Of a stretch of DNA of 64,000 nt, positions 58,394 to 64,000 are shown piece after piece (within the stretch, counting starts at the first letter, position 1; each line of letters starts with the position of its first letter). The stretch covers positions 195,992 through 259,991 of the forward strand of contig NZ_LQBK01000022.1 of NCBI RefSeq assembly GCF_001483755.1. Reading direction: 5' to 3'. A model generated the notes under the pieces. The model did not search any database. It saw only the letters and a list, made by a program, of their open reading frames with translations, and was not told the origin of the DNA. The translations under genes were made by a program, and so were the position numbers. This stretch comes from Kocuria rosea subsp. polaris (GTDB lineage: Bacteria > Actinomycetota > Actinomycetes > Actinomycetales > Micrococcaceae).

Positions 58394-58797
58394 TCATCAC
58401 CACCGCCAGCATCTTCGTGGACGACCAGCAGAAGGCCCTGGATTTCTACACCTCCACGCTGGGCTTCCAGCTCAAGACCTACGTGCCGGCCGGGGCCCAC
58501 CGCTGGCTGACCGTCGTCTCGCCGCAGGCCCCGGAGGGGGTGGAGCTGCTCCTGGAGCCCTCCGAGCACCTGGCCGTCCGGCCGTTCAAGGAAGCGCTGG
58601 TGGCCGACGGCATTCCGTTCAACAGCTTCGGCGTGGAGGACGTGCAGGCGGAGTACGAACGGCTCGTCGGCCTGGGCGTGCGCTTCGTGCAGGAGCCGAC
58701 GGCGATGGGCCCGGTCACCGCTGCGATCCTCGACGACACGTGCGGCAACCTCATCATGATCGCGGAGATGACCGACCCGGAGGCCGCCGGGCAGTGA
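58390..58797 (+). CDS. VOC-family (glyoxalase/bleomycin-resistance-like) protein
   Basis: 135-residue vicinal-oxygen-chelate protein with two beta-alpha-beta-beta-beta modules: TASIFVDDQQKALDFYTSTLGF and the second half FNSFGVEDVQAEYERLVGLGV, ending AAILDDTCGNLIMIAE. The metal-ligand pattern is partly kept (Glu near the C-terminus), so it may be an enzyme or a ligand-binding protein; the substrate is unknown. Translationally coupled to the ArsR-type regulator. It converges on the ferredoxin gene with a 32-nt gap. Confidence 0.88.
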   Translation: MIITTASIFVDDQQKALDFYTSTLGFQLKTYVPAGAHRWLTVVSPQAPEGVELLLEPSEHLAVRPFKEALVADGIPFNSFGVEDVQAEYERLVGLGVRFVQEPTAMGPVTAAILDDTCGNLIMIAEMTDPEAAGQ

Positions 58798-58829
58798 GCG
58801 CCGCGCCGCGGGGGATCGGGTCGCGGGAT

Positions 58830-59024
58830 CTACTCTTCGGTCAGGCGCAGAGCACCCGACGGGCACCGGGCGACCGCTTCACGAGCCGCTTCCTCCTGGT
58901 CGGCGGAGGGGGTGTCGGTGAGCAGGACGACCAGGGCGTCCTCGTCCTGGTCGAAGATGTCGGCGGCGGCGAGCACGCAGTTGCCCGAGCCGATGCACAC
59001 GCTGCGGTCGGCGTGGATGCCCAT
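58830..59024 (-). CDS. Ferredoxin ([3Fe-4S]-type, P450-associated)
   Basis: 64-residue ferredoxin with one cluster: Cys10 and Cys16 in VCIGSGNCVLAA (C-x5-C) and Cys54 in AVARCPSGALRL (CP). The second Cys of the usual C-x2-C-x2-C is replaced (Ser/Gly), as in [3Fe-4S] ferredoxins that feed electrons to bacterial P450s. ATG 59024 has GGAC upstream (a weak site). It lies 77 nt after the P450 gene and reads in the same direction, so the two form a redox pair; a reductase is not encoded nearby. Confidence 0.92.
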   Translation of the reverse strand: MGIHADRSVCIGSGNCVLAAADIFDQDEDALVVLLTDTPSADQEEAAREAVARCPSGALRLTEE

Positions 59025-59101
59025 GGCGTCCTTTCAGGTCGGTGCCGGATGAGGTGGCGTCCGGAGCGTTCATTTCTCCTCCGCCGGGACGGCCGCGCGG
59101 T

Positions 59102-60349
59102 TCAGCCCAGATGCACGGGCAGGCTGCGGTAGCGCAGCCAGAGGGGCAGAGGCTCGAACTCGAGCGCGGAGCGGTCCACGGCCAGCCGCAGGCCGGGACT
59201 GCGCTGGAGGAGGACGCTCAGGGCGATCCGGGTCTCCAGCCGGGCCAGGTTCGAGCCGAGGCAGAAGTGCACGCCGTGGCCGAACGCGAGGTGGTTGTTG
59301 GGGTGCCGGTCGATGTCGAATCGGTCGGGGTCCGTGAACTCCCGGGGATCGCGATTGGCTGCCTGGAGCAGGGGGACGACGGAGGCTCCGGCCGGGATGG
59401 TGGTGTCGTGCCAGGTGACGTCCGTGACGGCGGTGATCGGTTCGGTGCTGCCGATGGGGCTGCTGTAGCGCAGGAGCTCGTCGACGGCGGTGCGCCAGAG
59501 TCCGTCGTCGTCGGGCGCTGCGCGCAGCCGGCCGAGCTGCTCCGGGTGGTCCAGCAGGGTCACGACCGCGTTGGTGATGAGGTTGTAGGTGGTCTCGTAG
59601 CCGCCGGTGACCAGAGTGAACACCATGGCGAGCAGTTCGTCGTCGCTGAGGCGGTCGCCGGCTTCCTCCGCGTGGATCAGCCCGGTCAGGATGTCCTCGC
59701 CGGGGTCGGCGCGCTTGTGCGCGATCAGTGCACGCACGAGGTCGGTCAGCGCGTTCACGTCCCGGGCCCAGCTGTCCTGGCCGACCGCGGCCATGCCGTT
59801 GATGAGGGCCTGCACGCCCTGCTGGAACCGGTCCCGGTCGGCCGGCGGAACGCCGACCATCTCGTTGATCACGGTGGCGGGGATCGGGAGGGCGAACTGC
59901 GTGCGCAGGTCGATCTCGTCGGCCGGTCCCCACCGGTCGAGCAGACCGTGGGCCAGCTCCCGCACCCGGTCACCGATCCGGGCGATCGCCCGCGGGGTGA
60001 AGGGTTTGGTCACCAGTCCGCGCAGCCGCCGGTGCGCGGGATCGTCCATCAGGATCATGCTGTTGGTGAGCAGCAGCCGCATCGGTTCCCGCACGGCCTC
60101 GGGGAGCTGGTCCAGCAGCGCGGGTCCTCGTCCGCCGGGCGAGCGCTGGAACCGCGCGTCGGTCAGCAGCGTCCGGCAGTCGGCGTAGCGCGAAACCATC
60201 CACAGGTCCTGTTCACCCACGTACGCCATCCGGCCCTGGTAGACCGGGGCGTTGTCCCGCAGCCACGCATAGTGGCGGTAAGGGTCGGCGAGGAACTCCG
60301 GGCTTCCCATGGTGATGGGATGGGCGATCGCGTATTCAGGGACGTTCAT
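59102..60349 (-). CDS. Cytochrome P450 (CYP105/107-like class I)
   Basis: 415-residue soluble P450 monooxygenase. I-helix [14 protein letters not shown] (oxygen activation), K-helix VDELLRYSS (ExxR), and haem loop [17 protein letters not shown] with the axial Cys363. The sequence style (WLRDNAPVY at the start, [16 protein letters not shown]) is that of actinobacterial CYP105/107 enzymes; the substrate cannot be read. ATG 60349 has AGGA about 6 nt upstream. The ferredoxin gene follows. No biosynthetic cluster surrounds it, so a stand-alone oxidation is more likely. Upstream the 183 nt to the kinase gene contain a strong hairpin. Confidence 0.93.
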   Translation of the reverse strand: MNVPEYAIAHPITMGSPEFLADPYRHYAWLRDNAPVYQGRMAYVGEQDLWMVSRYADCRTLLTDARFQRSPGGRGPALLDQLPEAVREPMRLLLTNSMILMDDPAHRRLRGLVTKPFTPRAIARIGDRVRELAHGLLDRWGPADEIDLRTQFALPIPATVINEMVGVPPADRDRFQQGVQALINGMAAVGQDSWARDVNALTDLVRALIAHKRADPGEDILTGLIHAEEAGDRLSDDELLAMVFTLVTGGYETTYNLITNAVVTLLDHPEQLGRLRAAPDDDGLWRTAVDELLRYSSPIGSTEPITAVTDVTWHDTTIPAGASVVPLLQAANRDPREFTDPDRFDIDRHPNNHLAFGHGVHFCLGSNLARLETRIALSVLLQRSPGLRLAVDRSALEFEPLPLWLRYRSLPVHLG

Positions 60350-60532
60350 GATGGTCCTGCCCAACTCGTGGTGCGACGGAACCTGACCGTGTCGTGGCTG
60401 CTCCCGCCGTGCAGGGTCCACGGTAGTGAGCCCGCCGGGGGGCGACAAGAGGAAGGCCTGCAGCCCCTGACGCTCGGTCCCGGTGTGGTGCCATCGGTGG
60501 GTGCCGATGGATGTCGTCGTCCGCGGCATGCA

Positions 60533-60568
60533 GCACGGGGCGCCTTCCCGGAGGAAGGCGCCCCGTGC
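60533..60568. terminator. Terminator after the tyrosine-kinase gene
   Basis: GCACGGGGCGCCTTCC (60533-60548), loop CGGA, GGAAGGCGCCCCGTGC (60553-60568): perfect 16-bp stem, 27 nt past the kinase stop. No U-tract. It insulates the kinase gene from the P450 gene in the same direction. Confidence 0.8.
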
Positions 60569-60594
60569 ACGGGCGGACCGGGAGCCGGACGGAG

Positions 60595-62295
60595 TCAGTG
60601 CCCCTGAGCCGTGGACCCGGTGGAGGAACCGGAGCGCCCCCACGCCTCGAGCCCGAAGGACTCGTGCTCGGCAGAGCCCTGCCCGTTGGATCGCTCCGCC
60701 CGCGGAGCGGGGGCCGCGTCCTCGGCCGACGGAACAGTCGGCTCCTGCCGGGTTGAAGCCCCCGCCGGCTGATGGGCGTCGGAGCTCTCCGCGCGCGGCG
60801 CGGTGCCCCAGGGCTGCTTGGCGGCCGGTGCGGCCACGACCGGCTGGGCGCCGGTCTTCGGCGCCGGCTGGTCGTCCGAGTTCGCGTAGTAGGACTTGCC
60901 GTAATAGCCGTAATAGCCGGCGTCCGCACCGGTGGTGGGCACCCGGTTGAGCACCACGCCGAGCACGTTGCCGTGCACCTGGTGCAAGTTCTCCAGGGCC
61001 TTGGACAGCTCGTCCGTGGTGGTCTTCTGCGCAGTGGCCACGATGATTGCCCCGTCGGCGGAGGCCGTGAGCAGCGCGGCGTCGGTGACCGGCAGCAGCG
61101 GGGGAGCGTCCACCAGGACCAGGGCGTCCTCGGCGAGGGTCTCGAGCATGGCGTGCATGGCCTTCGAGGACAGCAGCTCCGTGGGGTTCGGGGCAGTCCG
61201 GCCGGCGCCGAGCACCTGCAGGTTCGGGAACTTGTCGTAGGTCTGGAGGACCTCGTCCACCTGCACCTGCCCGGTCAGCACGTCCGTGACGCCCACCCCG
61301 GGCACGAGCCCGAAGAGGTCGGTGATCACCGGCCGGCGGAGGTCCCCGTCCACGACGACGACGTTGCGCCCGGTCGAGGCGATGGCCACCGCCAGGTTCG
61401 CGGTGATCGAGGACTTGCCCTCACCCGGCAGGGCGGAGGTGACCACGATCATCTTCGGCGGGCTGTCCACAGACACAAAGCTGAGGTTGGTGCGCAGCTC
61501 GCGCAGGGCCTCGGAGAACTCGTGGTGCCCTCGGCCGGCGGAGAAGCCCGTCTCGACGATCTCGCGGTGGTCGGCCAGCCGGTCGTCGGTGGGGATGACG
61601 CCGAGGACGGCGACACCGAAGCCGTCGCGGATCTCCTCGACAGACTTGATCCGGCGATCCATCTTGAAGCGGGCGAACGCGTAGAGCAAGCCCACAATCA
61701 AACCCAGTAGAGCACCCAACATTACATTTAGGGAAACATTCGGAGCCACCGGAGCGAGGGGCTCAGCCGCCTCACCTAACGGCTGCAGGAGTACGGAAAC
61801 GTCCCCGCCCCCATTTGCGGCAAGGCCCTCTACGTCCTGGACTTGCTCTGCTAAGACCTGCATCCATGAGTCAGCAATCAGCGCAGCCTCACGCGCCGAA
61901 TCCGCACTGGCCACTATCCGCACTTCCGCGGAGTCGACTGGCGTCATCGATGTCACTCGGGGTATCAGCTGTTCGGGGGTCGCGCTCAAATTCAGGTCTG
62001 CGATGACGCGCTCGGCGATTGGGCGCGAAACGGCCAAGGTGCCGTATGATGCGGCCTTCGACTTAGCCAAATTGTCACCGGCGTAGGTGCTCGCGATGTC
62101 AGTGCTGCCAGTGACGATCACGAGACCTGTCGCAGTGGACTGGTAGGTCTTCGGCTGCAGGGAGGAGTAGCCCAGTGCGAGCAAAGCGCTAAGTACGACG
62201 AGGGCGACAATACCCTTCCAGTGGGTCCGCACGATACGAAGGACCGCTCGTGTGTCCAGGCCCTGTGGCTGAGACTGGGCGTGGTTGGTCTCCAA
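60595..62295 (-). CDS. Polysaccharide copolymerase / bacterial tyrosine kinase (Wzc/CpsCD fusion)
   Basis: 566 residues. Wzz domain with helices at about 28-45 and 188-208, then a BY-kinase: Walker A ALPGEGKS (288-295), Walker A' [11 protein letters not shown] (312-322), Walker B LVLVDAPP (392-399) and a C-terminal Tyr cluster [10 protein letters not shown] (461-470) for autophosphorylation. It controls export and length of a surface polysaccharide. The start is TTG 62295 with AAAGGAG 5 nt upstream, both inside a 16-nt palindrome. The first ~190 codons are distinctly A+T-richer than the kinase half. First gene seen of a polysaccharide locus running off the window edge. Confidence 0.92.
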   Translation of the reverse strand: METNHAQSQPQGLDTRAVLRIVRTHWKGIVALVVLSALLALGYSSLQPKTYQSTATGLVIVTGSTDIASTYAGDNLAKSKAASYGTLAVSRPIAERVIADLNLSATPEQLIPRVTSMTPVDSAEVRIVASADSAREAALIADSWMQVLAEQVQDVEGLAANGGGDVSVLLQPLGEAAEPLAPVAPNVSLNVMLGALLGLIVGLLYAFARFKMDRRIKSVEEIRDGFGVAVLGVIPTDDRLADHREIVETGFSAGRGHHEFSEALRELRTNLSFVSVDSPPKMIVVTSALPGEGKSSITANLAVAIASTGRNVVVVDGDLRRPVITDLFGLVPGVGVTDVLTGQVQVDEVLQTYDKFPNLQVLGAGRTAPNPTELLSSKAMHAMLETLAEDALVLVDAPPLLPVTDAALLTASADGAIIVATAQKTTTDELSKALENLHQVHGNVLGVVLNRVPTTGADAGYYGYYGKSYYANSDDQPAPKTGAQPVVAAPAAKQPWGTAPRAESSDAHQPAGASTRQEPTVPSAEDAAPAPRAERSNGQGSAEHESFGLEAWGRSGSSTGSTAQGH

Positions 62296-62308
62296 AGGAG
62301 CTCCTTTG
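62293..62308. promoter_or_regulatory. 16-nt palindrome over RBS and start codon of the kinase gene
   Basis: CAAAGGAGCTCCTTTG is a perfect palindrome that includes the AAAGGAG Shine-Dalgarno and the TTG start (62295-62293) of the minus-strand kinase gene. It could fold to hide the ribosome site or bind a dimeric regulator. Confidence 0.6.
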
Positions 62309-62693
62309 TGGGGGGAGGGGGAGGAGTCAACGGTCAACTAGCAATGTTCTTGTCCGAGAGTATCTCCGGGAAGCGCCTAAGTGGAGCACGTCGGCCAAGT
62401 GTCGTGGGACTAGCGGTCGCGTGCCCAAGGGAAAATTAGGGCCTGCCACGGTAGCATGCAGCGACGCGGTGGCGCCCGGGACGCAGGTAGAGTCGCCACC
62501 ACTAGCGCGTGAACACCACTTATGTGGTCCAAACGAGTCCCCAGCTCCTTCAAATCGGTCGAGGGGAAAATGGCCAATATTATGGGGCAAATAGTTCATC
62601 GCCTGTTTGTCTTAATTTTTCCTGCCTGCTTCTATCAAGTTATTTCCAATAACTTCCAAGTTCACGCGACGCTCGTGGTGAAGGGTATAAATA
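62309..62693. other. A+T-rich intergenic region between divergent polysaccharide genes
   Basis: 385 nt without a supportable gene. G+C is clearly lower than in the rest of the window. The DNA must hold divergent promoters for the kinase and polymerase genes; no confident -35/-10 pair or terminator stands out. Short open frames here (up to ~110 codons) have no Shine-Dalgarno and no protein-like composition. Confidence 0.5.
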
Positions 62694-64000
62694 GTGGTCT
62701 ATGTGAATGATTCCAATACAAGGACTCGATCGAAATATGCGCAGTTGCCAAGCCGGGATTTGGAGCTCCGATGGCCGTGGTGGCTTCATCCGGCCTGGGC
62801 TGCCGTAGTGCTGGTCGCGAGCACAGCTCTGTTAGCAGTTCTGCTTCCCTCACAGTATTATGAAACCTGGGGTGTCGAGAAATTTCTGGATATTGAGCTG
62901 TCGCTAAAAGTGCTAATTGGGGTGACGCTAGTCATTGTAGGTATTGTCGTAGGCGGTGGCGGGAAAGCCCGCAGTGGAAATGTTCAAATAAAATTCACTG
63001 GACAACGCCTCCGGTATCTCAAGAAGGCATACCAAGTATTGCTTTGGTTGACGATACTTGGCTACGCATTTTGGACGCTTATTGCAATTTCTGAGGGCGT
63101 CCGGGTGGACAGTCTTTTAGCAGTAATGCAACGCGACACGGGTGCCATTAGCGAGCTAAAGCAAAGCAGTCGCCCGGTCGGCGGCGTAACGACCCTCACG
63201 CAATTTGGCCCCATTGCGGTGGTTATCGGATACGTCTTGCGCAGAGTGGGCGTTGGGGGGCGTAGTTATTGGTCAATTATTGCCCTGGCGGTAGTTCGCG
63301 CCGTTTTTTATGCAGAAAGACTGGCACTCCTTGAGATACTAGTTCCACTTGTCTTGGTCGCGGGCCTGACCATACGGCGAGGATCAAAGTGGCGCCCGAT
63401 AGCCCAAGTCATGCCTCTTGTCCTCGGTCCGCTTGTGTGGCTAGTTTTCGCGCTTTCAGAATATTCCCGGTCTTGGGTTTACTATCAAAAAATTGTCGCC
63501 CTGCCCTTTAACGAGTGGGTGACGTCGAGACTGCTGGGCTACTATATTACTTCGTACAATAATAGTGCACTTTTTGCTAGGGAGCACGAGTCGGTATATG
63601 CACCTCCATATATGACTCTGCAGGCATTCTGGAACGCACCTGGCATTGACGGCGTAGTTGCAACTCCTCAGTGGATGGGCTTGAGTCCCGAGGGGTGGTG
63701 GAGGTCCATACTCCAGGCCCATAGTAATCCAGAGTTCAACAACACGGGATCGTTCCTTGTTGTCTATGCGGAAATGGGCTGGTTATTTGGATCTATTTTC
63801 TTGTTGCTGATCGGGATTTTCATGGGCTCCTGCTTTTCATCATTGAAGCGGGGAAGTTTGCCCGGATTCCTGGCTTACACCTCTTTGTTTATTGGACTGC
63901 TGGAACTACCCAGATTCCTGTACTGGACGCAAGGTCGAGCCGTGCCCGTATTACTAGCACTCGTGGTGATTGCGTGGACATGGGCGCGTTATGGTCGGCA
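62694..64000 (+). CDS. O-antigen/oligosaccharide polymerase-like membrane protein (3' end cut by window edge)
   Basis: 435 codons, open to the window end. Multi-helix membrane protein (about 11 helices so far, for example AAVVLVASTALLAVLLP and PLVLVAGLTIRRG). The external loop NEWVTSRLLGYYITSYNNSALFAREHE, split over residues ~263-290, and FLVVYAEMGWLFGSIFLLLIG are typical of Wzy-type oligosaccharide repeat-unit polymerases. GTG at 62694 has AAGGG 8 nt upstream; GTG 62703 is an alternative. Base composition is near 50% G+C with many A/T-ending codons, unlike all other genes here, as is common for recently acquired polysaccharide genes. Divergent from the kinase gene. Confidence 0.8.
   Translation, partial: MVYVNDSNTRTRSKYAQLPSRDLELRWPWWLHPAWAAVVLVASTALLAVLLPSQYYETWGVEKFLDIELSLKVLIGVTLVIVGIVVGGGGKARSGNVQIKFTGQRLRYLKKAYQVLLWLTILGYAFWTLIAISEGVRVDSLLAVMQRDTGAISELKQSSRPVGGVTTLTQFGPIAVVIGYVLRRVGVGGRSYWSIIALAVVRAVFYAERLALLEILVPLVLVAGLTIRRGSKWRPIAQVMPLVLGPLVWLVFALSEYSRSWVYYQKIVALPFNEWVTSRLLGYYITSYNNSALFAREHESVYAPPYMTLQAFWNAPGIDGVVATPQWMGLSPEGWWRSILQAHSNPEFNNTGSFLVVYAEMGWLFGSIFLLLIGIFMGSCFSSLKRGSLPGFLAYTSLFIGLLELPRFLYWTQGRAVPVLLALVVIAWTWARYGR

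Noticed and set aside
62532-62600. Possible sixth copy of the repeat core (GAGTCCCCAG followed by GAGGGGAAAATGG)
   Set aside because: The first box matches, but the inner arm, loop and closing box do not, and the GGGGAAA lies one base off the expected position; probably chance.

Overview
The window is about 70% G+C, uses many GTG starts and overlapping ATGA/GTGA junctions, and carries genes typical of high-G+C Gram-positives (WhiB, DUF3499, TIGR03089, TIGR01906, LGFP repeats, a PMT mannosyltransferase). I read it as an actinobacterial chromosome, most likely Micrococcaceae (Kocuria-like). The species is inference.

Layout. 1-16 kb: purK (cut by the window edge), a GtrA membrane protein, TIGR03089, whiB, DUF3499, a Trm112-like protein, an L,D-transpeptidase lipoprotein, a membrane protein, a protein O-mannosyltransferase diverging from rsmI, a formate/nitrite-type channel, and a MoxR/DUF58/transglutaminase-like operon. 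16-21 kb: a TatD nuclease, a DUF559 nuclease-like gene bracketed by unusual repeat arrays, then rsmA-ispE. 21-36 kb: a surface-polysaccharide locus. One leftward operon (lipoprotein, 1362-residue fibrinogen-like secreted protein, CDP-alcohol phosphotransferase, glycosyltransferase, polymerase/ligase, flippase, Wzz-like protein) faces a rightward acyltransferase and a CTP-type nucleotidyltransferase. 36-45 kb: secreted beta-propeller and arylsulfotransferase-like proteins, a phosphotransferase-fold protein, an ABC-F ATPase, an RTX-repeat secreted protein bracketed by two more repeat arrays, and a conserved protein. 45-52 kb: tRNA-Gln, glmU, prs, then two wall-associated proteins sharing LGFP tails. 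52-60 kb: a tyrosine phosphatase, a GntR-controlled ABC exporter, a UvrA-like ABC protein, an ArsR/VOC pair, and a ferredoxin/P450 pair. 60-64 kb: a bacterial tyrosine kinase and a truncated O-antigen polymerase in markedly A+T-richer DNA, the start of a second polysaccharide locus.

The strongest unexplained signal is a repeat family at five intergenic loci (11.08, 17.16, 18.61, 43.10 and 44.54 kb). Each has one 72-nt stem-loop core: 30-nt arms beginning GCCGAGYCCCCA and a 12-nt loop. Four of the five also carry extra copies of the GCCGAGYCCCCA box on a strict 31-bp grid, direct to the left of the core and inverted to its right. Two pairs of arrays, all cores in the same orientation, each bracket exactly one gene (the DUF559 nuclease-like gene and the RTX gene). 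I do not recognise this as a named family.

Other notable points: a set of genes whose start codon lies 6-7 nt after a -10 hexamer (predicted leaderless mRNAs), a transglutaminase-fold protein lacking its catalytic cysteine, a Wzz protein with an eroded kinase P-loop, duplicated 3' tails after ispE and other genes, and a 16-nt palindrome covering the ribosome binding site and TTG start of the tyrosine kinase.
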